The notes under the pieces are model-generated. The model was not told the origin of the DNA. It searched no databases and saw only the letters and a program-made list of their open reading frames with translations. A stretch of 13,781 nucleotides of DNA from JAYTUJ01 sp043744615 (GTDB taxonomy: Bacteria > Patescibacteriota > Minisyncoccia > Phycocordibacterales > CAIRYW01): positions 1 through 13,781 of the forward strand of contig JAYTUJ010000062.1 of NCBI GenBank assembly GCA_043744615.1, written 5' to 3'. A program made the position numbers and the translations under genes. How positions within the stretch are numbered: position 1 is the stretch's first letter; each line of letters opens with the position of its first letter. Below are positions 7,529 through 13,781 of this stretch, one piece after another.

Positions 7529-8447
7529 TTAGTCTTTATACTTTTGAAGAGGAACTTCGAGATATTTGTATGCAATATACGCCAAAATACTTGAAATTAA
7601 TGCAGTTACAAAAAATAAAATTAATCCAGGTTTAAATACGGATAGATGTGTCATTGTTAAAACCCTCATAACTAAAAAGTGAATAACGAATACGCCAAAG
7701 GATAAATTCCCTAAAAATGTATCTTTTAAAGACTGTTTTTTGATAGAAAGTAAAAAGAGTAAAACTATGTTCAACGCTATAAATATAATCGTTGCAACAT
7801 ATTCATTTTGAAAAATGATATTTCCCAAAAAGATGTGTAAAAATTCTAAACCTATAATTGTCCCAAGGAAAATATTTTGAGTTCGTTGATTTATTTTTTG
7901 TATGCAATTTATAAACCGGTCTCGATAGGTGTATATTTCAATACCAATCCAGAATAATATATAACTTGAGAACATGAATCGATAAATATACGGATCAAAG
8001 CTCTTTGTGCTTAAAAATATTGCAATCCAATATGCAATTGATGCCACGCCAACAATTCTTCGTAAAACTTTTCTACGTACTAAAAAAGGTGCTAACGCAT
8101 AAAATTCAAGTTCAACCCCTAATGACCACATGGGTGGGTTTAGCATTTGTAAGTAAGTGAATTCTTTTCCGAATAAAATAAATTCCCACAACACATTACC
8201 AAAAGTCATATGTTGATCGGTCCCTTTTACTAATGTAATAACAAGATTTAATAGGACAATAACAACAAGAACAATTATGTGCCGGAATATATTTTTTATC
8301 CAAAACAAGTGACATTAAATATCCCGAAAGCATAAAAAAACCAAAGACAGCAGAAGTTCCGGCATACGCAAAAAAAGAAAAGGGTGAGGCCCACGTATGA
8401 ACAATGATAACCAATAATGCGAGTATGTATCTATACGTTCCAAACAT
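7529..8447 (-). pseudogene. Acyltransferase-3 (OafA-like), broken by an out-of-frame lesion
   Basis: This is a second integral-membrane O-acyltransferase, now split across two frames. The N-terminal frame starts at the ATG at 8447 and has YRYILALLVIIVHTW with the family's conserved first-helix histidine (H17), then AVFGFFMLSGYLMSLVL. It turns into cysteine-rich nonsense after about 8280 and stops at 8196. The C-terminal frame is open from about 8320 to 7529. It carries HIIVLVVIVLLNLVI, the conserved MWSLGVELEFYALAP, then LGNLSFGVFVIHFLV and a final KYLEVPLQKYKD. The switch falls at about 8275-8315. The expected R-x-x-R-I-x-P-x-[YW] segment between the second and third helices is absent in all frames I read, so an out-of-frame deletion explains more than a one-base slip would. 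Flanking gaps of 29 and 27 nt are the widest in the operon. It is unlikely to make active enzyme unless the lesion is an assembly error. Confidence 0.8.
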
Positions 8448-8476
8448 AATGAGTAGTTCTAGTGTGTCTTAGAATT

Positions 8477-9538
8477 TTATTTTTGTAAACTATCAGTAAA
8501 TTTTCTACCCCAAGTAATAAAAGGTTTTTCGATAATAAAATAAGTAATTGTTCCTAAAACAGTAAGTACTAATACAGAGAAAATAAAAACTAATGCAAAT
8601 ATCCAAACAGTATATTCTTCAATCGGTATAATTTTTCTAAAGAAGGTAACAAATAATAAATCTAATAAATACATACTATAAGAAATTTTACCTATCCAAA
8701 TTAATGCTTTGTTTTTGTTCCAGATCCAATAATTATGGCTGAGTACATAAAAAAGTAATAAAAGTAATATGGGAACATATATATATAAACCACTAAAATA
8801 TAATGAGCCACCACTGAGTAAACTAAAAAGCTGTCGGAGAAGAATGAGCCCCACTGTTAAAAATACCATCTCTTTCCAAGGATATTTTTTTGTTTTATAA
8901 ATTTGATATAAAAATATACCTGCTAAAAAGAAGGGTAGCTGAGCAGGTAGAAATTGAAATAACCAATTCCTTACCGTCGGGTCACGCCATAGTTCGGGAG
9001 AGAAAAATTGTACACCCGAGCATGTAACCCAAATAAAACTAATTGATGCCCCCATTGCATATAAACTTTTTTTAGGAGAAGAAAGAATTTTAAAAAATAT
9101 CGGAAACAAAGCATAAAATAAAACTTCAATTCCAACACTCCATCCACCGGGAATTAAACTATTAATATGCGAAGGAACAAATGCATGTAAGAAAAAGACA
9201 TGAGACAACGTATTAGAGGCTGTAAATACATAATCTTTAAAATAAAAAATAGAAGTGAATGTATACAATATAAGAGCAACGTACCACATTGGTGCGATTC
9301 TAAAAAAACGACGGAGAAAAAAGTTTTTCATACCAACTTCTTTTCGTGTTTCTATTGAAAGACATAATGTAAATGCGCTGAGTATGTAAAACAACTGCAC
9401 TCCAATTGTTCCTAGATCAATAGATTTTTTTAATATCGGATTAAAATCAAGCGTAGAAACAATAAATGTTGTGTGAACCAACACTACTAACAAAACCGCT
9501 ATTCCTCGAAGAGAGTCTATGCTCGATAACTTAGGCAT
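8477..9538 (-). CDS. Acyltransferase-3 family membrane O-acyltransferase (OafA/WecH-like)
   Basis: This protein is predicted to add an acyl group (often acetyl) to a sugar hydroxyl at the membrane. The 353 residues have about 10 hydrophobic helices. The N-terminus SIDSLRGIAVLLVVLVHTTF (6-25) holds the conserved R11 and H22. GVQLFYILSAFTL (46-58) follows, then the R-x-x-R-I-x-P block FLRRFFRIAPMW (74-85) and WSVGIEVLFYALFP (133-146). Near the end GKISYSMYLLD (283-293) matches the family's SYxxYLxH block, but with aspartate (D293) where histidine is usual; that histidine is not the catalytic one. The ATG overlaps the fcl gene by 8 nt with a weak GAAG upstream. No extra C-terminal SGNH domain is present. 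The substrate is unknown; the operon suggests the fucosylated glycan. Confidence 0.9.
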   Translation of the reverse strand: MPKLSSIDSLRGIAVLLVVLVHTTFIVSTLDFNPILKKSIDLGTIGVQLFYILSAFTLCLSIETRKEVGMKNFFLRRFFRIAPMWYVALILYTFTSIFYFKDYVFTASNTLSHVFFLHAFVPSHINSLIPGGWSVGIEVLFYALFPIFFKILSSPKKSLYAMGASISFIWVTCSGVQFFSPELWRDPTVRNWLFQFLPAQLPFFLAGIFLYQIYKTKKYPWKEMVFLTVGLILLRQLFSLLSGGSLYFSGLYIYVPILLLLLFYVLSHNYWIWNKNKALIWIGKISYSMYLLDLLFVTFFRKIIPIEEYTVWIFALVFIFSVLVLTVLGTITYFIIEKPFITWGRKFTDSLQK

Positions 9539-10463
9539 TATTCTTCACAAACCACTGATATGTTTTAGTAATTCCTTTTTCAATTTCAACGCTATGTTTC
9601 CAACCGAGTTTGTGTAATTTTTTTACATCAAGAAGTTTTCGGGGTGTTCCGTCCGGTTTTGTTTTGTCCCAAGCAATTTTGCCTTTGTAACCAGTAATTT
9701 TTTTGATGAGCAACGCAAGTTGTTTAATAGAAACATCTTTTCCTGTTCCAATATTTACAATATCTGATCCTGAATATTTATTCATAATATAGATACACGC
9801 ATCTGCCATGTCGTCGACAAATAAAAATTCTCGTTTTGGTGTTCCAGAACCCCACACGACAACCTCAGATGAATTATTCTTTTTTGCCTCATAAAATTTT
9901 CGTAAAAGAGCAGGTAGTACATGCGAACTTGTTAAATCAAAATTATCATGCGGGCCATATAAATTTGTAGGCATGACACTTACGTAGTCTGTTCCATATT
10001 GTTTGTTGTAAGACTGACACATCGTAATGCCAGCGATTTTTGCAATTGCATACGCCTCATTGGTTTTTTCTAAAGGACCAGTCATAAAATACGACTCTTT
10101 AATTGGTTGCTTTGCAAGTTTCGGATAAATGCAAGAACTTCCTAAAAATAAAAGTTTTTTTACTTCGTATTTATGAGAAGCAGTAATTATATTTGTCTGA
10201 ATAATTAAATTATCTCGAATAAAGTCAGCAGGGTAGGTGCTGTTTTCTAAAATTCCACCAACACGAGCAGCAGCTAAAAATACGTATTCAGGTTTTTCTT
10301 TATCAAATAAATCATTGACCGCGTATGATTTTCGTAAATCACATTCGGCATGACTTCGGGTAATTATATTTGTATAACCTTTTGACTTCAGTGCTCGTAC
10401 AAGTGCACTGCCAACAAGGCCATTATGTCCCGCAACGTAGATTTTACTTTTTTTCTGCATCAT
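9531..10463 (-). CDS. fcl: GDP-L-fucose synthase
   Basis: This NADPH-dependent bifunctional epimerase/reductase converts GDP-4-keto-6-deoxy-D-mannose to GDP-L-fucose in the cytoplasm. The 310-residue extended SDR shows the Rossmann motif GHNGLVG (12-18), AAARVGGI (64-71), GSSCIYP (108-114) holding the catalytic serine, and Y138-x-x-x-K142 (EAYAIAKIAG). It also has NLYGPHDNF (167-175), REFLFVDDMA (211-220) and the C-terminal KPDGTPRK (269-276), all standard for Fcl/WcaG. Length is normal. Two ATGs lie in tandem at the start and either could serve. It overlaps gmd by 20 nt and so is co-transcribed and probably coupled. It supplies the donor for the GT10 and GT11 enzymes downstream. Confidence 0.97.
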   Translation of the reverse strand: MMQKKSKIYVAGHNGLVGSALVRALKSKGYTNIITRSHAECDLRKSYAVNDLFDKEKPEYVFLAAARVGGILENSTYPADFIRDNLIIQTNIITASHKYEVKKLLFLGSSCIYPKLAKQPIKESYFMTGPLEKTNEAYAIAKIAGITMCQSYNKQYGTDYVSVMPTNLYGPHDNFDLTSSHVLPALLRKFYEAKKNNSSEVVVWGSGTPKREFLFVDDMADACIYIMNKYSGSDIVNIGTGKDVSIKQLALLIKKITGYKGKIAWDKTKPDGTPRKLLDVKKLHKLGWKHSVEIEKGITKTYQWFVKNNA

Positions 10464-11454
10464 AATCTGCTTCAGTCATTATCTTTACTAATTCTTTAAA
10501 CGTTGTTTTCGGTGTCCAACCAATTTCTTTTTTTGCTTTGGTTGCATCGCCAATCAATAAATCAACTTCTGCAGGGCGAAAATACCTTGGGTCAATTTCA
10601 ACAATTACTTTTCCTGTTTTTGTATCGGTTCCTTTTTCATCAACACCTTCGCCTGACCATACAATATCCATATCTAAAATTTTTGCAGATTCAGTTAAGA
10701 ATTCTTTTACGGTATGAGTTTCATTTGTTGCAATTACATAATCTTCGGGTGTGTTGTGTTGCAACATCATCCACATTGCTTCAACATAATCTTTTGCATA
10801 ACCCCAATCGCGTTTTGCATACATGTTTCCAAGTTTTAAAACATCTTGTGTTCCTAATTTAATTCGAGCAAGTGCCTGAGTTATTTTTCGAGTTACGAAA
10901 GTTTCTCCGCGTCGTGGAGATTCATGGTTAAACAAAATTCCATTTGCTGCAAACATATTGTAGCTTTCTCGATAGTTTTTTGTAATCCAGAAACTATATA
11001 ATTTTGCACATCCGTATGGTGATCGGGGATAGAAGGGTGTTTGTTCTGTTTGTGGAACTTCTTGTACCAAGCCATACATTTCAGAAGAAGATGCTTGGTA
11101 AAATTTTGCATCTGGTTTGTAGTTTCTAATTGCATCGAGCAGTCGGAGTGTTCCCAGTGCATCAATATCCGAAGTAAATTCAGGAATATCAAAACTTACT
11201 CGAACATGGCTTTGTGCGCCAAGATTATAAATTTCATCTGGTTGAATAAGTTCAACTAAACGTGACACACTTGTTGCGTCTCCGAGGTCTCCGTAGTGTA
11301 ACTTTAGTTTTTCAAAAATATGATCAATGCGTCCTGTTGAAAAACTTGATGAGCGTCGAATAATTCCATGAACCTCGTACCCTTTTTCTAAAAGAAGTTC
11401 TGCAAGATATGATCCATCTTGCCCAGTTATACCAGTAATTAAAGCTTTTTTCAT
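10444..11454 (-). CDS. gmd: GDP-mannose 4,6-dehydratase
   Basis: This is the first committed step to GDP-L-fucose: it makes GDP-4-keto-6-deoxy-D-mannose from GDP-D-mannose using bound NADP. The 336 residues show GITGQDG (8-14) and RRSSSFSTGRIDH (33-45), typical of Gmd. Further on are NLGAQSHVRVSF (77-88), SSSEMYG (122-128) with the catalytic Ser/Glu, Y147-x-x-x-K151 (SPYGCAK) and NHESPRRGETFVTRKI (176-191). The C-terminus has PRYFRPAEVD (289-298) and a GWTPK block (312-316). Full-length Gmd is usually 340-370 residues, so it is slightly short but complete. It is the first gene of the operon, and an extended -10 ends 6 nt before its ATG, so the mRNA probably starts at the ATG itself. Confidence 0.98.
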   Translation of the reverse strand: MKKALITGITGQDGSYLAELLLEKGYEVHGIIRRSSSFSTGRIDHIFEKLKLHYGDLGDATSVSRLVELIQPDEIYNLGAQSHVRVSFDIPEFTSDIDALGTLRLLDAIRNYKPDAKFYQASSSEMYGLVQEVPQTEQTPFYPRSPYGCAKLYSFWITKNYRESYNMFAANGILFNHESPRRGETFVTRKITQALARIKLGTQDVLKLGNMYAKRDWGYAKDYVEAMWMMLQHNTPEDYVIATNETHTVKEFLTESAKILDMDIVWSGEGVDEKGTDTKTGKVIVEIDPRYFRPAEVDLLIGDATKAKKEIGWTPKTTFKELVKIMTEADYDAEKK

Positions 11455-11458
11455 TCAA

Positions 11459-11480
11459 ATATCATAACACATTGTGATAT
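11459..11480. repeat. Dyad ATATCA-N10-TGATAT across both divergent -10 boxes
   Basis: ATATCA (11459-11464) and TGATAT (11475-11480) form a 22-bp interrupted inverted repeat that overlaps both -10 hexamers. It could be an operator read by a dimeric regulator, or only a by-product of two similar AT-rich promoters facing apart. I cannot tell these apart from the sequence. Confidence 0.35.
11461..11469 (-). promoter_or_regulatory. Extended -10 promoter (TG-T-TATGAT) for the gmd operon
   Basis: Reading the minus strand, TGTTATGAT is followed by ATTTGA and then the gmd ATG at 11454. The 6-nt spacer puts the expected start of transcription at or within a base of the A of ATG, giving a leaderless mRNA with no room for a ribosome-binding site. 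No good -35 is present (GGATAA at the expected distance), which an extended -10 can tolerate. Confidence 0.7.
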
Positions 11481-11483
11481 AGT
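11475..11483 (+). promoter_or_regulatory. Extended -10 promoter (TG-A-TATAGT) for the ligase/polymerase gene
   Basis: TGATATAGT is followed by 6 nt (TTATCC) and the ATG at 11490, which again predicts transcription starting at the ATG. A weak -35 (TTCAAA, 11454-11459) lies 18 nt upstream, overlapping the first base of the gmd start. The promoter shares its DNA with the gmd promoter, so one polymerase probably excludes the other. Confidence 0.7.
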
Positions 11484-11489
11484 TTATCC

Positions 11490-13688
11490 ATGACATTTAA
11501 AAAATTTATTACATATCTTTGTATTATAAGTATATTTACACTTCCATTTATTCCTGCAATTGTTGGGTACTCAATGTTTTTTCCATACATCGTTGCAAAA
11601 AATCTTATTTTTAGAATTTGTGTTGAACTCGCACTCGGCTCTTGGATTATATTAATGTTTTTAGATTCAACATATCGACCTAAAAAATCTTTCATATCCT
11701 ACGCTCTCTTATTGTATGTTGTTATTGTTGCGATTGCTGACTTAAACGGAATGAATCCATTTAAAAGTATGTGGTCAAACTTTGAACGAATGGAAGGTTT
11801 TGTAACGTATCTTCACATGTTTGCATTATTTATTGTTGCAGGCTCTATTCTTAAGACAGAACAAATTTGGCATAAATGGTTCAACGTAGTTATTGGAGTT
11901 TCTGCTTCAATCAATATATATGGTTTGTACGAGCTTTTAAAAGTTGAAAATTTTACAACAAACGATCCTCGACTTCAATCGACTCTCGGCAACGCTATTT
12001 ACTTAGCAGTATTTGAACTTTTTGTTATCATATTTTGTTTTATATTTTTCTTCCGAAAAAACCGAAAAGCTGTTGAAATATATAATCCAATCATGTTGGG
12101 CATCAATGCGGGTTTTGCGGTGATGCTTTTTGGATTCTTTTCTCAATTTAGTGCAAGTAATGCAGCAGGGCAGGCGATTCCGTTTTTATTTAAATTCTTT
12201 TTGATACCAATTGTTCTGTTCAATGTTGTTGTTATTGTTTGTCGAACTTTTAATGCCGAAAGAATATTGTATGCAGTATTAGCACTTTGTTCATTTTTTA
12301 TTTTGTACCATACAGGAACACGAGGAACCATCTTAGGTTTACTTGTTGGTCTTTTGGTTGGTGCAGGAATTCTTGCTTTCAAAGAAAAAGAAAATAAAGT
12401 CCTTCAAAAATCTTCACTCGCCTTTATTTTAATTATTGCGGTGAGTGTTGTCGGATTTTATTCAATTCGAAATACACAATTTGTTCAACATAATCCAATC
12501 TTAAGTCGTTTTGCAAATATTTCTCCGTTCGATAAAAGCCAAGGACGATCATATATTTGGCCAATGGCTATTAAAGGTATGCAAGAACGTCCTTTAATCG
12601 GTTGGGGACAAGAAAGCTTTAACTATATTTTTAATAAATATTACGATCCACAAATGTATGGTCTCGAACAATGGTTTGACCGATCACACAATATTGTTCT
12701 CGACGTACTTGTTCAATCAGGGTTTATTGGTCTTTTTGTGTATCTATCAATTTTTGTTTTCGTTCTATATTATCTTTGGAAGAAAACAAATTTTGAAGAA
12801 CCTCTTATTGAGCGAACACTATTAACCGCACTGATTGTCGCTTACTTTATTCACAACCTTGTTGTGTTTGATAACATCGTTAGTATTATTTTTATTACAG
12901 CGATATTTGCATATATACATGCACGTTCAACACAAAATGTTTTAGAAAAAACAACCGAACTTACGTCAGACAAACTCGACCAAGCTTCGTATGTTGTTCT
13001 TCCTTTTGTGTTAATTCTACTTTCTTTTTCACTCTATTACAGTGTGTATAAACCATACGCACAAAACGTGGCATTGATTGCAGCGCTACAACCGCATCAA
13101 GATGATGGGGGACTCGATAAAAATCTTTCACTATTTAATGAAACATTTTCATATCAATCTTCTGGACAATATGAAGCACGAGAACAATTGGTAAGTATTG
13201 CAAAATCAATAATTTCTTCGCCTCAAGTTCCTGACAAAACAAAAAATGATTTCTTTTCACTTGTTCGAACTCAATACGATCAACAACTTAAAGAAACACC
13301 ACAAGATGCCCGATACTATTTATTCTACGGAACTTTTTTGAGTGATATCATTAATCAAAAAGATCCAACGGCGTATATTCCGCTTCTAGAAAGAGCACGA
13401 GACCTTTCACCTAAAAAACAAGGAATACTTTTTCAGCTTGGACAGTCATATATATACGCAAAACAAATGGATAAAGCAGTAATTACGTTTAAACAAGCGT
13501 ATGAAGAAGAACCCTCTTTTGAAGCCGCCGCTGTTACTTATGCAAGTGTCCTTATTCTTCAAAAATCATCAGAAGCTCTGGCTGAAGCGGCACGAGTACT
13601 TGCCTCATTCCCCGATGCAAGCAAACAACCTACAATTATAGAGGCGCTTAAGGCTACTAACCAGACTTTGCCTTCACCAGCTAAATAA
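11490..13688 (+). CDS. O-antigen ligase/polymerase-like membrane protein (Wzy_C type) with C-terminal TPR region
   Basis: This protein is predicted to join lipid-linked glycan to a chain or acceptor on the outer face of the cytoplasmic membrane. Of its 732 residues, about 1-475 are hydrophobic helices, with one more span at about 500-518. Family signatures are NFERMEGFVTYLHMF (97-111), TGTRGTILGL (275-284) at the start of a helix, GRSYIWPMAIKG (352-363), PLIGWGQESF (368-377) and FDRSHNIVLDVLVQSG (396-411), whose H400-N401 is the conserved ligase pair in the large outer loop. From about 600 to 710 helical repeats resemble TPRs, for example GILFQLGQSYIYAKQMDKAV (645-664), and would face outside. 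It may be a polymerase (Wzy), a ligase (WaaL) or a protein O-oligosaccharyltransferase; sequence alone does not decide. It is divergent from the glycan operon and shares its promoter region. Confidence 0.88.
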   Translation: MTFKKFITYLCIISIFTLPFIPAIVGYSMFFPYIVAKNLIFRICVELALGSWIILMFLDSTYRPKKSFISYALLLYVVIVAIADLNGMNPFKSMWSNFERMEGFVTYLHMFALFIVAGSILKTEQIWHKWFNVVIGVSASINIYGLYELLKVENFTTNDPRLQSTLGNAIYLAVFELFVIIFCFIFFFRKNRKAVEIYNPIMLGINAGFAVMLFGFFSQFSASNAAGQAIPFLFKFFLIPIVLFNVVVIVCRTFNAERILYAVLALCSFFILYHTGTRGTILGLLVGLLVGAGILAFKEKENKVLQKSSLAFILIIAVSVVGFYSIRNTQFVQHNPILSRFANISPFDKSQGRSYIWPMAIKGMQERPLIGWGQESFNYIFNKYYDPQMYGLEQWFDRSHNIVLDVLVQSGFIGLFVYLSIFVFVLYYLWKKTNFEEPLIERTLLTALIVAYFIHNLVVFDNIVSIIFITAIFAYIHARSTQNVLEKTTELTSDKLDQASYVVLPFVLILLSFSLYYSVYKPYAQNVALIAALQPHQDDGGLDKNLSLFNETFSYQSSGQYEAREQLVSIAKSIISSPQVPDKTKNDFFSLVRTQYDQQLKETPQDARYYLFYGTFLSDIINQKDPTAYIPLLERARDLSPKKQGILFQLGQSYIYAKQMDKAVITFKQAYEEEPSFEAAAVTYASVLILQKSSEALAEAARVLASFPDASKQPTIIEALKATNQTLPSPAK

Positions 13689-13711
13689 GTGCATTACTAG
13701 TTGCATTTTTA
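13687..13711 (+). terminator. Weak hairpin plus T-run after the ligase/polymerase gene
   Basis: AAGTGCA (13687-13693) can pair with TGCATTT (13702-13708), including one G:T, around an 8-nt loop, and the T-run overlaps the stem. The stem is short and AT-rich, so termination would be inefficient at best, and the same bases overlap the putative -35 of the next gene. Confidence 0.25.
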
Positions 13712-13728
13712 CTAAATATATATATAAT
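13701..13728 (+). promoter_or_regulatory. Promoter TTGCAT-N16-TATAAT for the bL25-like gene
   Basis: A perfect TATAAT (13723-13728) lies 16 nt after TTGCAT (13701-13706) and ends 7 nt before the ATG at 13736. As in the other promoters here, transcription would begin at or next to the start codon. The -35 matches consensus only in its first three bases. Confidence 0.6.
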
Positions 13729-13735
13729 TGCCCCT

Positions 13736-13781
13736 ATGATTACGCTTAATATAGAAACACGAGACGTACGAGCTGACGTTG
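13736..13781 (+). CDS. rplY: Probable ribosomal protein bL25 N-terminus (partial, runs off the right edge)
   Basis: Only 15 codons are visible, MITLNIETRDVRADV. The opening pattern of a short beta strand, then E-x-R-D, then a basic stretch matches the start of bL25 (5S rRNA-binding protein, CTC family), which typically begins with a strand and 'ExRxxxGK'. The 47-nt gap carries a good promoter 7 nt from this ATG, which supports a real gene start. The identity is an inference from very few residues. If correct, it marks the right edge of the glycan locus as housekeeping DNA. Confidence 0.5.
   Translation, partial: MITLNIETRDVRADV

Noticed and set aside
8292..8297. One extra A in an A6 run (minus strand) as the sole cause of the broken acyltransferase
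   Set aside because: Removing one A joins the frames, but the joined protein still lacks the R-x-x-R-I-x-P-x-[YW] segment, so a short deletion fits better. A sequencing slip remains possible.
7529..9538. The two acyltransferases as a recent tandem duplication
   Set aside because: Their N-termini (SIDSLRGIAVLLVVLVH versus GTYRYILALLVIIVH) and loops differ too much; they belong to different branches of the family.
10503..10862. 119-residue plus-strand reading frame opposite gmd
   Set aside because: It is antisense to conserved Gmd motifs, has a skewed leucine/glutamine-rich composition and no start signals; a shadow of the real gene.
12143..12382. 79-residue minus-strand reading frame inside the ligase/polymerase gene
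   Set aside because: It is antisense to membrane helices and the conserved TRGT motif, with no promoter or ribosome site; a shadow.
1..13781. CRISPR array, tRNA, rRNA, insertion sequence or att site
   Set aside because: I saw no regularly spaced repeats, cloverleaf-like sequence, transposase motifs or flanking terminal repeats; nearly all DNA is accounted for by protein genes.

Overview
The window is a surface-glycan locus from an AT-rich bacterium that uses the standard genetic code: genes end in TAA, TAG or TGA, and no in-frame TGA is needed. Three features make a member of the Candidate Phyla Radiation (Patescibacteria) my best guess. They are the style of the ligase/polymerase with its TPR tail, the -10 boxes sitting 6-7 nt from ATGs, and the near absence of Shine-Dalgarno sequences. 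This is inference from style and not a phylogenetic result.

Layout. A single minus-strand operon fills positions 11454 down to 1 and runs off the left edge. In transcription order it holds: gmd (GDP-mannose 4,6-dehydratase); fcl (GDP-L-fucose synthase); an intact acyltransferase-3; a second, broken acyltransferase-3; a NodU/TobZ-type carbamoyltransferase; a Wzx-type flippase; a GT10 fucosyltransferase; an unassigned GT-A-fold glycosyltransferase; two GT2 glycosyltransferases; and the first 237 residues of a GT11 fucosyltransferase. Most neighbours overlap by 4-20 nt or lie 1-4 nt apart. The only wider gaps (29 and 27 nt) flank the broken acyltransferase. On the plus strand a divergent gene (11490-13688) encodes a 732-residue O-antigen ligase/polymerase-like membrane protein with TPR-like repeats at its C-terminus. 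It is followed by the first 15 codons of what looks like ribosomal protein bL25.

How the genes fit together. Gmd and Fcl turn GDP-mannose into GDP-L-fucose. The GT10 and GT11 enzymes can use that donor, while the GT2 and GT-A enzymes add other sugars. The acyltransferase and carbamoyltransferase decorate the glycan, Wzx flips the lipid-linked product, and the divergent ligase/polymerase polymerises it or transfers it outside the membrane. Genes for GDP-mannose supply, the initiating phosphoglycosyltransferase and a chain-length regulator are not in the window.

The points most worth attention are: (1) a 35-bp divergent promoter with two extended -10 boxes, each exactly 6 nt from its ATG, implying leaderless mRNAs on both sides; (2) two different fucosyltransferase families fed by a private GDP-fucose supply, a combination known from Lewis-antigen mimicry; (3) the acyltransferase inactivated by what looks like a short out-of-frame deletion; (4) a GC-rich perfect hairpin inside the carbamoyltransferase gene; and (5) a glycosyltransferase of no family I recognise.
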